From assembly GCA_023391815.1 (NCBI GenBank), contig JAEWAF010000083.1:1-48913 (forward strand): a DNA stretch of 48,913 nt, in the 5' to 3' direction. Source of the stretch: Pseudomonadota bacterium (GTDB lineage: Bacteria; Pseudomonadota; Gammaproteobacteria; Steroidobacterales; Steroidobacteraceae). Numbering within the stretch: position 1 is the stretch's first letter; the number at the start of each line of letters is the position of its first letter. The translations under genes were made by a program, and so were the position numbers. Positions 1 through 9,866 of the stretch are shown here, piece by piece. Under the pieces are notes generated by a model. The model searched no databases. It worked only from the letters and a program-made list of their open reading frames with translations, and was not told the DNA's origin.

Positions 1-629
1 AGCCAGTCCGGGTAGATGTAGCCGAGGCCGATCGAGCCCAACGCCGTGTTGGCCGGCGCCGCGTAGTTGCCGTTACCCGCGCCGACGCCGGGCAGCGTCA
101 TATCGTTCAAGATCGCGTCGCCGCCGAACAGGCCGATGTTGCGACCGAGCATGAACTCGCCCATCCGGTCGTTACCTATCGTCATGAACACCTGGCGCAT
201 GTCGATGGCAGCGGTGCCCAGCGCGGTGTTCGGCGCCGCGACGCCTTGCTGCAGGTTCGGGCTGCCGCCGTCGTTGGTGCTGATACCCGGATAGAAGCCG
301 AAAGTGAACGAGAGGTCCAGGCCCCTCTGGGTGGTCGACGCGCCGATCGCGAGTGCGGCGGGCAGCAGACCGTTGCTCACCGAAGACGACTTGTCTTCTC
401 CGGCGGCGCCGCGGCATGCGAGCCCGCCCGTGATTCCCGGCGAGTTTTCGCTCTCGCAACTGGAGTGTATGTAATAGACATTCACGTTGCCTTTGGCGGT
501 GAGCTTCCAGTCGCCGGCCGCGACTTCAACGGCGCCGGCGATGCGAGGCAAGAAACTTGCTATGCATACGGCGGCGGCCGTTGGCCAGAAAATGTGAGAG
601 ACCCCATTCGTGCGTTCTTTGATGCGCAT
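1..629 (-). CDS. Outer-membrane porin-like protein, N-terminal part (cut by window edge)
   Basis: Reading the minus strand from ATG at 629 gives an open frame of 209 codons that runs off the window at base 1. The start follows a purine-rich GGGGAAAAGG ribosome site. Residues 1-30 look like a Sec signal peptide (basic N-terminus, hydrophobic AAAVCIASFLP, then an AGA-like cleavage site). The mature part begins with WKLTAKGNVNVYY, a typical first barrel strand, followed by alternating segments with phrases such as GLLPAALAIGASTTQRGLDL, RQVFMTIGN and GEFMLGRNIGLFGGDAILND. I recognise these from a family of proteobacterial general porins. The expected role is diffusion of small solutes across the outer membrane. 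The substrate cannot be read from the sequence and the C-terminal half is missing. Confidence 0.75.
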   Translation of the reverse strand, partial: MRIKERTNGVSHIFWPTAAAVCIASFLPRIAGAVEVAAGDWKLTAKGNVNVYYIHSSCESENSPGITGGLACRGAAGEDKSSSVSNGLLPAALAIGASTTQRGLDLSFTFGFYPGISTNDGGSPNLQQGVAAPNTALGTAAIDMRQVFMTIGNDRMGEFMLGRNIGLFGGDAILNDMTLPGVGAGNGNYAAPANTALGSIGLGYIYPDW

Positions 630-903
630 GCCTTTTCCCCGATCGGAGTGGACCGTTGCTCACCTGTAGCAAGCGTTATGCCACGTTGGAGTTTGCGAGT
701 GCGCGTTGAGCAAACGCGGGGAGGGGCCGTAACGAATCGACAGGCGACGGCGCGTTGTTTGCAATTAGGAAAGGATCGAGTGAGTGTCTGTGTGGTGTTG
801 GCAACAGAGAAAAATGTGTCAGAACGTGACAGTGTTACGGCACACATCGGCACAGTGAGACAGTCGTTGCGTTGAAGAAACATCGCGGCAAGGAGATCGA
901 GGC
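630..903. other. Intergenic region between porin and pentapeptide-repeat gene
   Basis: This 274-base divergent gap holds the upstream regions of both genes. I see no RNA gene, repeat or convincing -35/-10 pair beyond the ribosome sites at its two ends. Confidence 0.5.
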
Positions 904-1680
904 GTGCGTTCCAGGAAACATCGAAGCAGCTTGTGGCAATGCAGGTGGAGCGTCGGTCTGAGTCTGGCGTTGCAAATATTTGCTGCCGCAGTCTCGTTCG
1001 CCGCGACGCCGGCGACTCGGGAACAGGTCACGGCGCAGCTGGACTCCGGCAAAACGGATCTTTCCAATCTGCAAGCGCCCGGCGTGGATCTTTCCGGCAT
1101 CGATTTCCGTGGCGCTCGATTGTTCGGTGCAAATCTGGATCAGGCCAATCTTTCCAACGCCAGGCTCGCTCGCTGCAATCTGGATCTGACGCTGATGCGC
1201 AATACGGTGCTGGTGAAAGCGGATCTGCGCGAGGCCAGCATCTTCGGCGTGCTGCTGGACAACGCAAATCTGTCCGGCGCCGATTTGCGCGGCGCGCATC
1301 TCATGAGCAAGCTCGATCATGTGAATCTGGAGGGGGCCGATTTATCCGATCTGAAATCCGGCGCGGACATGCGCAACCAGCCGATGGGACTGGTCCGGAT
1401 CGTGCTCACGCACGCTTCGCTGAAAGGAGCCAAGCTGATCGGCGCCGATCTGTCGCGAGGTGACTTGAGCTATTCCGATCTGCGCGATGCCGACCTCACG
1501 CGCGCCAATCTGAGTCGAGTGAATTTGACGGGGGTCAACTTCAGCGGGGCCCGGCTCGAGGGCGCAATCCTGACGGATGCCGACAGCAGTAACGCCATCT
1601 TCGTCGGCGCGAAGGGGCTGAAAGAGGCGGTCGGGCTCGATGCCACCCAGGGCAAGGAGACGGCGACGTTCGATCGGTAG
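904..1680 (+). CDS. Exported pentapeptide-repeat protein
   Basis: The protein has 258 residues. The start is GTG at 904, chosen because AAGGAG lies seven to eight bases upstream. Residues 1-35 carry a basic stretch (RSRKHR) and a hydrophobic segment ending in SFAATPA, a likely signal peptide. From about residue 50 to 235 the chain is built of A(D/N)Lxx five-residue repeats (GANLDQANLSNARLARCNL, GADLSRGDLSYSDLRDADL), which fold as a right-handed quadrilateral beta-helix. A break near residues 145-165 separates two blocks of coils. Proteins of this kind act by shape, often as binding or scaffold modules, and no enzyme activity is implied. Because it is exported, the DNA-gyrase-protecting role of Qnr-type members is unlikely. 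It stands alone with no operon partner. Confidence 0.85.
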   Translation: MRSRKHRSSLWQCRWSVGLSLALQIFAAAVSFAATPATREQVTAQLDSGKTDLSNLQAPGVDLSGIDFRGARLFGANLDQANLSNARLARCNLDLTLMRNTVLVKADLREASIFGVLLDNANLSGADLRGAHLMSKLDHVNLEGADLSDLKSGADMRNQPMGLVRIVLTHASLKGAKLIGADLSRGDLSYSDLRDADLTRANLSRVNLTGVNFSGARLEGAILTDADSSNAIFVGAKGLKEAVGLDATQGKETATFDR

Positions 1681-1793
1681 GGCCGCGTGCCGATGGCGGT
1701 GGTTGCGCATTTGATCCGGTTGTCTTTTGGTGCGCGAGCCCGGGCGGCGACTGTGAGAAGCTACCGCAGTGTCGGCAATCGATGTTTGTTTGA

Positions 1794-3443
1794 ATGACCT
1801 ACCAACGGAACCGGTTCCCTGTCCTGATTGCATGCTGCTTGGGATTGCTTGCTCATCGGAGCGACGCGGACAGCCTCGCGGTCTCGGCCGCGGCGATAAA
1901 AGCGCACACTGCCTTTCTCTCGGATGACGTCCTCGAAGGGCGTGAAGCGGGTACGCGAGGCTACGAGATCGCCGCGACTTACGTAGCCGCACAGCTTGCT
2001 TCGCATGGCCTGGTGCCTGTGCCCGGGCAACGTAACTTTTTCCAGCAAGTGCCACTGCGTCGTCGCTCGCTGGCGCCCGGCGGCGTGCGATTCGAACTGC
2101 TCACAAAGCGCGGCCCCGTCGTTTACGAGAATGGTCAGGACATCGCTGTCGATGCCAGCCCGTATGTGCCTGAAGAGCTCATCGAGGCGCCGCTGGTATT
2201 CGCCGGTTGGGGCATTCGGGCGCCGAGTTTGAAGCACGACGATTACGCGGGCCTGAGTGTAAAGGGCAAGGCGGTCGTGATCCTCGAAGGCGCGCCGGCA
2301 AGTTTTCCGGGCGCGCTGCGCGCTCATTACAGCTGGATTCAACAAAAGGAGCGCATGGCGGCGGAAGCGGGAGCGATCGCGCTGCTGACGCTGAAGTCAC
2401 CCGAACGTCAGAAATTCTCGCCGTGGGAGATGGTCCGTAAGGCGCGGCCATTGCCGGCGCTGGGATGGATAGATCCGGAGCGAGGTGCGCGAGCGTCCCC
2501 GATCAAAGCGACAGTAACGCTCGGGCCGCGTGCGGCTGAGACATTGTTTGCCGAAGCCGGGCGTGACATCGAGCGGATTTATCGCCAATCCACCACCTCG
2601 TCGCCGCGCGGCTTCGCACTGCCCGGGTCGATCCGCCTGTCGCGCGAATCTTCGCACGAGGACTTGTCGAGCCCGAACGTCATCGGCGTCCTGCCGGGGA
2701 CCGATCCGGTGCTGAAGCATGAGTATGTGGCCATCGTTTCGCATCTGGACACGTGGGTGGGTCCGAAGACCGGCAGCGATGTGATTTACAACGGCGCCGT
2801 CGACAACGCGGGCGGCATTGCCGTCATGTTGGAAGCCGCACGGGTGCTGAGCTCACAGGGCGGTGCGAAGCGTTCGGTGCTGTTCTTCGCGACTACCGGC
2901 GAAGAGAAGGGGCTGCTGGGTTCGGACTATTTCGTCGAGCATCCGACGCTGCCGTTAAAGCAGATCGTCGGTGCGATCAGCGTGGACGGGCTCATGGCGT
3001 TCCACGATTTCGCCGGCATCGTCGCACTCGGCGCCGAGCACTCCACGTTGGGGCGGATGTCGCTCGAAGCGGCCCGTTCCATCGACGCGGTTCATGCACC
3101 CGATCCGATTCCCGGCCGGGGCAATCTGGCGCTCAGCGATCAATATCCGTTCCTGCGCATGGGGATTCCCGTGTTATTTCCGAATCCCGATCGGGGGCGC
3201 ACTCGCAATGGCGGCATGGATGTGACGACGTGGGACGATTATGAGTCTCGGCACTATCATCAACCGTCCGATGACATGAGCCTGCCATTGCAGTGGGATG
3301 TGGCTCAGCGCTGGGGTCAGTACATCTATGCCGTCATCGCATCGGCCGCGAACGCGCCGGAACGACCGCTGTGGTACGAAGGCGATGAGCTCGCAGCTGT
3401 CTTTTCAGCCGGAGGGCCTCGCGCGCCGAGAGGTGAACCGTAG
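1794..3443 (+). CDS. Exported M28-family zinc aminopeptidase
   Basis: The protein has 549 residues, with a short signal peptide (residues 1-26). It is predicted to be a co-catalytic two-zinc aminopeptidase acting in the periplasm or outside the cell. The M28 metal ligands are visible in order: SHLDT (H317, D319), GAVDNAGG (D337), TTGEEKG (catalytic E370 and ligand E371), SVDGL (D398) and the C-terminal YHQPSDD (H489). Residues about 125-260 form the PA-type insertion seen in larger M28 members (AGWGIRAP, DYAGLSVKGKAVVIL). All key residues are present, so an active peptidase is likely, although substrate preference is unknown. No strong ribosome site precedes ATG 1794, and it is the only Met upstream of the signal peptide. 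Confidence 0.9.
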   Translation: MTYQRNRFPVLIACCLGLLAHRSDADSLAVSAAAIKAHTAFLSDDVLEGREAGTRGYEIAATYVAAQLASHGLVPVPGQRNFFQQVPLRRRSLAPGGVRFELLTKRGPVVYENGQDIAVDASPYVPEELIEAPLVFAGWGIRAPSLKHDDYAGLSVKGKAVVILEGAPASFPGALRAHYSWIQQKERMAAEAGAIALLTLKSPERQKFSPWEMVRKARPLPALGWIDPERGARASPIKATVTLGPRAAETLFAEAGRDIERIYRQSTTSSPRGFALPGSIRLSRESSHEDLSSPNVIGVLPGTDPVLKHEYVAIVSHLDTWVGPKTGSDVIYNGAVDNAGGIAVMLEAARVLSSQGGAKRSVLFFATTGEEKGLLGSDYFVEHPTLPLKQIVGAISVDGLMAFHDFAGIVALGAEHSTLGRMSLEAARSIDAVHAPDPIPGRGNLALSDQYPFLRMGIPVLFPNPDRGRTRNGGMDVTTWDDYESRHYHQPSDDMSLPLQWDVAQRWGQYIYAVIASAANAPERPLWYEGDELAAVFSAGGPRAPRGEP

Positions 3444-3454
3444 AGCGGGTCGCA

Positions 3455-5785
3455 TCAGCCTGTCGGCAACATTTCGCGTTCGATGCGAGCGTCGCCGCTG
3501 GGGCTGCGCAATTGCTCCAGCGCTTCGGCCAGTTCGCTGGCGAGATAAGGTTTTCGAAGAAACGGCCAGTCGCCACCGTGCGAGAGTGATTCTTCCAGCG
3601 CATCTCCCGCGTAGCCGGAGCTGAGCAGAATCCTGATGTCTGGCCGCAGTTGCTGCGCTTGTCTGGCCAGCTCCACGCCATTGATGCCGCCGGGCATGAC
3701 TACGTCGCTCATCAATACGTCGACGCTCGCATCGGATTTCAGGATGCGCAGCGCTGCTTCAGCGTTCTCGGCGCGGAGCACGCGGTGACCGAGATCGGCG
3801 AGCATGACTTCAACGACGCCACCGACGGAAGGATCGTCTTCGGTCAGCAACACATTCCAGCCGGTGTTCGAAGCTTGAACCGTCCGCTCGGGCTCAGCTT
3901 GAGGAACGGGCAGGGAGGCGCCGATGGGCACATACACGCTGAAGGTCGTGCCCGTGCCCAGCACGCTGCGCACTTCCACTTCGCCACCGGACTGACGCAC
4001 GAATCCGTACACCTGGCTCAGGCCCAGCCCTGTGCCCTTGCCGGCGGACTTGGTCGTGAAGAACGGCTCGAAGATCCGGCTCATCACCGCTTCATTCATG
4101 CCTTCGCCGCGATCCGCGACAGTCACTTTCAAATAGCGGCCGCGCGCCAGGTTCGGCAGTTCTTCCGCCGACAACTCCACGACTTCTGTTTGCACGAGGA
4201 TCTCGCCGCCGGCGGGGCTGGCATCGGTCGCGTTCACGAGCAGATTCAACAGCGAGGCTTCGAACTGCGCCGGATCGATCAGCGCGACGGCCTCGTCGGA
4301 GCACAACCGCAGCACCAGTGAGATCGAGTCGCCGGTGGCGCGTTTCAACAATGGCTCGCACTCGCGGATCAGAACATTCAGATCGCATGCCTGCGGCTGC
4401 AACGGTTGACGGCGCGCGAATGCGAGCAGTTGCGCGGTGAGACGTTCGCCACGCCGTGCGGCGGCGAGTGCGGCTTCGCCCAGACGTTTGCGACGGGCCG
4501 CGTTTTCCGGGTGTTTGAGAATGACGTCCAGTGCGCCGATCACCACCGTCAACAGATTGTTGAAATCGTGCGCGACGCCACCGGTCAACCGGCCGAGCGC
4601 ATCGAGTCGTTGCGCGTGCATCAACGCGGCTTCTGCTTCGGACTTCGCGGCGATCGCATCGGTGGCGCGTTGTTCGGCATGCAACTTCGCAGTGACATCC
4701 TGAAACGCCGCGACCGTCAGTTGAACTTCGGTACCCGATTGGACGGGGGCCGCGGTGACTTCGAATTGCGCCAGCTGCCCATCGGGCCGGCGATAGCTTT
4801 GCAGTTGCGGGCCGATGCGCCGCTGCTCGGCCATCGCCTTGTAAAGAACATATTCGTTCGGTAGCAGCTGGCTGCCGGTTCGATCGACGACGCTGCCCGC
4901 GAGCTGCTGATCCCACAGGGCCTGGCTGGTTATAGTGTGGCCGAGCAGACGTTCCGCCTCGGCATTGGCGAAACGCACGTCGCCAGCGGGAGCGGCCGCG
5001 ACCAGAACGCCGATCGGCAGATTGTCCAGAACAGCGCGCAATTGTTGTTCGGTACGCAGGGCAGCCTGCAATGCCAACGCTTCCACTCTGCGATCGTGAA
5101 GGGCCGCGATCAACGTGAGCAACAATATGAAGAACGTGCCGGCCGCCACGCCGATGGCCAACACGATGGCGCCGATACCGGAGGGCTCGATATCGCGGAT
5201 CGTCGCGGCCTCGATATGTACGCCCAACATGGCGGAGTAGTGCATACCGACGATGGCGAAGCCCAGCGCGCAAGCTCCCAGCGCACGTTGCGCTCCCGTC
5301 GTTTCTTTCGACGCCATCGCCAACGCGCCGGTCGATGCGCTGACCGCGATCAGAAACGCGATCACTGCATACATCGGGTTGTAAGTCAGCACGACGCCTG
5401 TGATCAAAGCGGCCATGCCAACGTAGTGCATGGTGCAGATTCCCGCACCCATGACGACGCCGCTGAACAGTTGCCGATGAAAAGATTGCTGTCGAGAGGC
5501 GAAGAAGAATGCGAACGCCGTGGTTGCGATCGCCAGTGCCAGCGACCACAGCGTGAGCCCGACTTCGTAGCGAACTTCGCTGCCAGGATTGAAGCCGAGC
5601 ATGGCGATGAAGTGCATCGACCAGATGCTCAAGCCCAGCGCGACGCCGGCTGCGGCGATCCAGGCGAGCCGCCAGGCACCGCCGTGGGCCCGCACCCGAC
5701 GGAATAGATCGAGCGCGGTCCAGGAACCGAACCACGCCGTAACGATGGACAGGACGACAAATATCGGATGGTGGGCCGCGTGCAT
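3455..5785 (-). CDS. MHYT-domain hybrid sensor histidine kinase with receiver domain
   Basis: The protein has 776 residues from ATG 5785. The frame stays open 20 codons further upstream, but MHYT proteins normally begin with an MHxxHxP segment, as here (MHAAHHPIF). Residues 1-230 hold seven hydrophobic helices with three MHYT-type motifs (MHFIAML near 57, MHYVGMA near 119, MHYSAML near 181), a membrane sensor module proposed to bind copper and sense O2, CO or NO. A PAS-like domain follows (about 245-365). The kinase core has H406 in GGVAHDFNNLL, an N-box NATDAS, and G-boxes DRGEGM and GKGTGLGLS. A C-terminal receiver (about 645-770) has EDD and the phospho-acceptor Asp in MSDVVMPGG. No DNA-binding output domain is fused and no cognate regulator lies beside it. 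It is convergent with the M28 gene, with an 11-base gap. Confidence 0.92.
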   Translation of the reverse strand: MHAAHHPIFVVLSIVTAWFGSWTALDLFRRVRAHGGAWRLAWIAAAGVALGLSIWSMHFIAMLGFNPGSEVRYEVGLTLWSLALAIATTAFAFFFASRQQSFHRQLFSGVVMGAGICTMHYVGMAALITGVVLTYNPMYAVIAFLIAVSASTGALAMASKETTGAQRALGACALGFAIVGMHYSAMLGVHIEAATIRDIEPSGIGAIVLAIGVAAGTFFILLLTLIAALHDRRVEALALQAALRTEQQLRAVLDNLPIGVLVAAAPAGDVRFANAEAERLLGHTITSQALWDQQLAGSVVDRTGSQLLPNEYVLYKAMAEQRRIGPQLQSYRRPDGQLAQFEVTAAPVQSGTEVQLTVAAFQDVTAKLHAEQRATDAIAAKSEAEAALMHAQRLDALGRLTGGVAHDFNNLLTVVIGALDVILKHPENAARRKRLGEAALAAARRGERLTAQLLAFARRQPLQPQACDLNVLIRECEPLLKRATGDSISLVLRLCSDEAVALIDPAQFEASLLNLLVNATDASPAGGEILVQTEVVELSAEELPNLARGRYLKVTVADRGEGMNEAVMSRIFEPFFTTKSAGKGTGLGLSQVYGFVRQSGGEVEVRSVLGTGTTFSVYVPIGASLPVPQAEPERTVQASNTGWNVLLTEDDPSVGGVVEVMLADLGHRVLRAENAEAALRILKSDASVDVLMSDVVMPGGINGVELARQAQQLRPDIRILLSSGYAGDALEESLSHGGDWPFLRKPYLASELAEALEQLRSPSGDARIEREMLPTG

Positions 5786-5947
5786 GTCTTCTAAGCACAC
5801 TTCCGTGCTCCAGGGCGGCCAGCATAGAGCCAGAAAAATCGGCAAAACAATAGGGCATGCCGGGTTTCAAGCGCCGGCGACGCCGTAGGCTGCGGATGAC
5901 TCAGTCGCTGTCGCCGCGTGCCGACAAATCGAATGCCGATTTGACAG

Positions 5948-8470
5948 TCAGCGCAGCGGCTGAAGCTCTTCGTCGCTCCACGGCTCGTCGCGATGAGACA
6001 CGACGCTGCGAATCGATGCGACCGTGGGCTCATCGATCGGACTGGCCTCATTGCCCCATGAGCGACGTATATAAGTAAGGATGGAGGCAATGGTTGCGTC
6101 GTCCAGTGTGGCAAGACCGGGCATGGCGAGCTGATCGACCTTGCCGTTGAGCACGATGCGGACCAGCGCTTGCGGCGAGCCGTTGGCCCACTGCGAACCG
6201 GCGAGCGCCGGGGCGAGTCCCTTCATTCCCTGGCCCTGCTCTTGATGGCAGGCGGCGCAAACGGCGAACGCCTGGCGTCCTTTGTCATAGAGCGCACGTT
6301 GTTCGGGAGTCAGCTTCGCGAGCGAGGCAGCCAGGTCTACCTCGGAGCCGCGCCAACGCAAGAAAGCGGCGAGTTGCGCGGCTCTCGGGGCATCGGCCGC
6401 GCCACTCGATGCATATGTGAGTAGCGCTTCAGGCTCAACGGCGAGATACGCGACGCGCTTCGATCCATCTTCGGCGCGAGGGATGAGGCGATCGATGCCG
6501 TCGAGCAAGGCGGTGCGGACCCACGCGCTCGTATTCATGTCAGTGAGGCGGTTCAGCAGTGCTCGACTTTGTGTTTCATCGCCCGATTGCAAGACTGTGG
6601 CAGCGGCGACCGCGAGGACGGGCGACGCGTTGGAAACATCCGAATTGCCTTCGGTCGAAATCAGCGATGTTACGAACGCGGCTTCCCGATTCGCGATGCT
6701 GCTGACGATGGCGTCGGCGACGTAGGGCTGTGCGCCGGCTCGTCGCGCCAATTCCAACAATGCGGGATCAGCGTGCTTGCCGCTGGCTTTGCCGAGCGAC
6801 AGCGCGACCTGCCGCACGACCGCCGATTCGTTCCAGCGGGCGCGTTCGAGCAAGGCCGCTACCGTGCGCTCTGGATGTGTGGTCAGGAATGTTTCCGAAA
6901 GGCGTGCGGCAGTGGCCGCGACGCGAGGCTCGGGGTCGCGCAACGCGACTGATGCTGTTGGCCAATCGATCGCGCCGATGCCATCGAGTGTCCACAGTGC
7001 ATGCACGCGAGTCGCGGAACGGGGTGAGGTGGTCGCAAGGCGTCGAAGTGCGGACGCAGTGCTTCGGTCCTGACGTTCGACAAGCAGGCGCTGCGCTGTT
7101 TCTCTGACCCACGCATCTTCGTGATCGAGCGCGTCGACGAGTTGTGCCGACGTCGCTCTCGCCAACACCGGCGCGGGACGACGCGACACATTCTCCGGTA
7201 CGACTCGATAGACGCGTCCCATGCCGAGCGGTGCTTCGAGCCCGCGCTCCTTGATCTGATTGCGCAGATAGGTCGTCAGGAAAATCCGGTGTTGAATGAT
7301 GCCGCGATACATGTCCACCACGTACAGCGAGCCGTCGGGTCCGTTATAAAGATTGACGGGCCGGAAGCGCTCATCGGTGGAAGCGAGGAATTCAGTGCGG
7401 TCATAAGCGTTGCGCACGCGAGGCACACCGTCTTTCGCTTCGATCACCAGTCGCTTCACGAGATTGCCTGCGGGTTCGCAGATGAATGCATCGCCACGAA
7501 AGCTTTCAGGGAACATCGAGCCGCGATAGATCGCCGGGCCGCTGGCGGCGGTGAGCACGGGCAGGGTGCCGTCTTCTCTCAGGATGCGATAGCCGCGATT
7601 GACGCCAGTGGTTACGCGAGCGGGCCACACGGATACTTCATCGGCGCGAGCGAGCTGCACGTTCGAGCCGCGCGGATTCGGAAGATTGCGATTCCGGAGC
7701 AGATATTCAGCCGGCAGCGTGTCGGTGTAGAGCGCGACGCTGTTGTTGTTGAAGTACAGCTGACCGAAGTCGTCCTGGGCGATGCCCCATTGGCCGCGAA
7801 AAGACGTCGGCTCTCGCTTCCATTGTCCGCGCTCGTAGCGGAAGCGTGTCGTGTGGTTGGCGCTGTAGATCCAATTATCCAGGCCCCACAGCAATCCGTT
7901 CGAGCTGTGCTCCGGGTTGGACGGGTTGCCGTAGTCGTTCGCGACCAGCTGCTTGTCGTCGGCCTTGCCATCGTTGTTCGTGTCGCGCATGAACCAGAGA
8001 TTCGGTGGTTCGGCGACCAGCACGCCGTCTGCTACCAGCGCGAGCGCGCGAGGCAGGATCAACCCGTTCGCGAACTCCGTGCGCTTGTCCATCCGGCCAT
8101 CGTTGTTCGTGTCTTCGAGCGTGGCGATCGTGCCGATGGGCGCATCTTCGCCGACACCGTCGACGTTGGGCATGTAACCCCGCATCTCGACCACCCACAT
8201 GCGACCGTCCGGTCCCACCGCGATGGCGACTGGATCGAACAGCAGGGGATCGCTGGCGACGATCTCGACGCGAAAACCGGGCGCGACGCGCATCGTTTTC
8301 AGCGCGGCTTCCGGATTCAATGCAGGCGCGGGCGGTGCCTTGATGTGCGACGGTGGAGGTTGTTGTTCCTCGCCGGGCCGATCGCCGCTCTGAGCTTGCG
8401 CGTACCAGCCCGGTACCACTGCTAAACAAACCGCCGCGGCCGCGCCGAGGCTCGCTTTATGAAATCGCAT
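5948..8470 (-). CDS. Exported PVC-type heme-binding protein (beta-propeller, HEAT repeats, cytochrome c)
   Basis: The protein has 840 residues from ATG 8470. A TTG at 8491 is in frame but overlaps the upstream stop codon and is less likely. A signal peptide ends near WYAQAQS. Residues 40-440 form a dehydrogenase-like beta-propeller with two DTNNDG calcium-type loops, as in the putative membrane-bound dehydrogenase family common in Planctomycetes and Verrucomicrobia. Residues about 455-700 are helical HEAT-type repeats (DHEDAWVRETAQRLL, DPEPRVAATAARL). The C-terminus has a class I cytochrome c domain with heme motif CAACH near residue 738 and a likely axial Met in QLAMPGL. It probably passes electrons from a periplasmic sugar oxidation to the respiratory chain. 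It is the last gene of a minus-strand run behind two exported Gfo/Idh proteins, which supports the sugar context. Confidence 0.85.
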   Translation of the reverse strand: MRFHKASLGAAAAVCLAVVPGWYAQAQSGDRPGEEQQPPPSHIKAPPAPALNPEAALKTMRVAPGFRVEIVASDPLLFDPVAIAVGPDGRMWVVEMRGYMPNVDGVGEDAPIGTIATLEDTNNDGRMDKRTEFANGLILPRALALVADGVLVAEPPNLWFMRDTNNDGKADDKQLVANDYGNPSNPEHSSNGLLWGLDNWIYSANHTTRFRYERGQWKREPTSFRGQWGIAQDDFGQLYFNNNSVALYTDTLPAEYLLRNRNLPNPRGSNVQLARADEVSVWPARVTTGVNRGYRILREDGTLPVLTAASGPAIYRGSMFPESFRGDAFICEPAGNLVKRLVIEAKDGVPRVRNAYDRTEFLASTDERFRPVNLYNGPDGSLYVVDMYRGIIQHRIFLTTYLRNQIKERGLEAPLGMGRVYRVVPENVSRRPAPVLARATSAQLVDALDHEDAWVRETAQRLLVERQDRSTASALRRLATTSPRSATRVHALWTLDGIGAIDWPTASVALRDPEPRVAATAARLSETFLTTHPERTVAALLERARWNESAVVRQVALSLGKASGKHADPALLELARRAGAQPYVADAIVSSIANREAAFVTSLISTEGNSDVSNASPVLAVAAATVLQSGDETQSRALLNRLTDMNTSAWVRTALLDGIDRLIPRAEDGSKRVAYLAVEPEALLTYASSGAADAPRAAQLAAFLRWRGSEVDLAASLAKLTPEQRALYDKGRQAFAVCAACHQEQGQGMKGLAPALAGSQWANGSPQALVRIVLNGKVDQLAMPGLATLDDATIASILTYIRRSWGNEASPIDEPTVASIRSVVSHRDEPWSDEELQPLR

Positions 8471-8487
8471 TCCGTGCTCGCCGAATC

Positions 8488-9858
8488 TCAACGCGCGCGA
8501 CTCAGCCGATATGCCTGCATGATGGTTGCGTACTTGGTAAGCATGTTCGGCACTTCCCAGGCCGGCAGCTGGCCCGAGCGCAGATAGTTGAGGAAGTTCT
8601 CAGTAACCTGCGCGAAGTGAGCTTCGTGACCGACGTTATAAGTCTCCGGCACGGTGACCGCCCAGCGCTCGCCGTCGCGGCGTACGCCCACGCCCGGATA
8701 TTTGCTTTGTAAGGATCCGATGGTGGATTTAAGCGTCGCATCGAATGCCGCGGCCGGAATGCCCTTGGCGCGCTCGATATAAAGCACGGGCTTGAATTGC
8801 TGAGGCGCGCCTTGCTGAATCGTCAGCGTGGCTTTCGAACCCCGCATTACCGAGAAATGCGTGTCGCCGCCGCCCGGAGGCGCTTCGAAGTTCCATTTGA
8901 CCGAGATCAGCGCGTGCACGTCGCGCAAGCGATAGGTGAACTCGCCATTCGCGTAAACATTCAGCACGTCGTTCTGCAGATCCGACTTCAGAAAATCCGG
9001 AAACGCCGTCGCACCCGTCACCTTCCTGAACTGATCGAGCGTAATCGGCGTGCGGGTGTGCTTCGCGCTGAGCACCTTCGCGTCTTCGGGCTGAAGCGCC
9101 TGCTCCGGAAAGGCTTGCCATTGCACCAGATCGACCAGGTGCGTCGTGACATCGACGAGCCCTTCGCCTTGCTGGCGCACGTCGAAGAACCACTGCGGCC
9201 GTTTCAAGGGCGCGCCGGCCACGATCTTGGAGAAGTGATGCACGCTTTCCTTGCGAATCGCAGGCTCGGCGGGCGTGCCTTTCTGCAGCGAGCCGAACAG
9301 CTCCGGCCGCTGTGACAGCTCACGTTGCAGAATCGAGGTGATCTCGAAGCGCTCGGTCATGATGTCGTAGAGCAGCGTGCCCTTCTTCTGCGCGAGCGCG
9401 AAGGCCTGCTGGAGTTTTTCCAGATCGGGCGGCGTGATCGCCATCGGCTTGTCGGCGAGCACGTTGAAGCCGGCCTCGATGGAGCTCAGGATGTACTGCG
9501 CTTTCTCGGCGTTGTTCCCGGAGATGACGACGACGTTGCCGCTGCGATCTTGAAGCATGCGCTGTAAGTAGTCCGCGCCGGTGTAGATCTCGGTGCGCCA
9601 GTTCGTGGGCCGGTCGGCGCGCTTGTTGAAGCCTTCGATGCGCTTCATGTGTTCGAGCACGTCATCGCCCTTGGGCGCATAAACGTGCACGGACGGATCG
9701 ACGCCCTCATACATGAATTTCTGGACCAGGGCGGCGTGGAAATGTCCCGGATCGAGGGTGATCAATCGCACCGGACCGGTGACGCCTTCGGCGTGGGCGG
9801 TCATGGCAAAGCCGACCATCAGCGTCGCGCCGATGAAACACTTCAACAGATTTCGCAT
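8488..9858 (-). CDS. Exported Gfo/Idh/MocA-type oxidoreductase with atypical nucleotide-binding loop
   Basis: The protein has 456 residues from ATG 9858 (MRNLLKCF), which begins a clear Sec signal peptide ending in MTAHA. The frame extends further upstream without an export signal, so the inner ATG was chosen. The fold is that of glucose-fructose oxidoreductase/inositol dehydrogenase, with ADKPMA in place of the usual EKP motif. The normal GxGxxG dinucleotide loop is replaced by LITLDPGHFHAAL, a feature of a subfamily with its own oxidoreductase C-terminal domain. It should act on a sugar or glycoside in the periplasm, where a tightly held NAD(P) would be needed. The gene ends 18 bases before the cytochrome gene and starts 9 bases after the next Gfo/Idh gene, so the three are probably co-transcribed. 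Confidence 0.83.
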   Translation of the reverse strand: MRNLLKCFIGATLMVGFAMTAHAEGVTGPVRLITLDPGHFHAALVQKFMYEGVDPSVHVYAPKGDDVLEHMKRIEGFNKRADRPTNWRTEIYTGADYLQRMLQDRSGNVVVISGNNAEKAQYILSSIEAGFNVLADKPMAITPPDLEKLQQAFALAQKKGTLLYDIMTERFEITSILQRELSQRPELFGSLQKGTPAEPAIRKESVHHFSKIVAGAPLKRPQWFFDVRQQGEGLVDVTTHLVDLVQWQAFPEQALQPEDAKVLSAKHTRTPITLDQFRKVTGATAFPDFLKSDLQNDVLNVYANGEFTYRLRDVHALISVKWNFEAPPGGGDTHFSVMRGSKATLTIQQGAPQQFKPVLYIERAKGIPAAAFDATLKSTIGSLQSKYPGVGVRRDGERWAVTVPETYNVGHEAHFAQVTENFLNYLRSGQLPAWEVPNMLTKYATIMQAYRLSRAR

Positions 9859-9866
9859 GATGCCGT

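Noticed and set aside
7121..8425. A 434-codon plus-strand frame opposite the cytochrome protein
   Set aside because: The minus-strand frame contains a signal peptide, propeller motifs and CAACH. The plus frame shows nothing.
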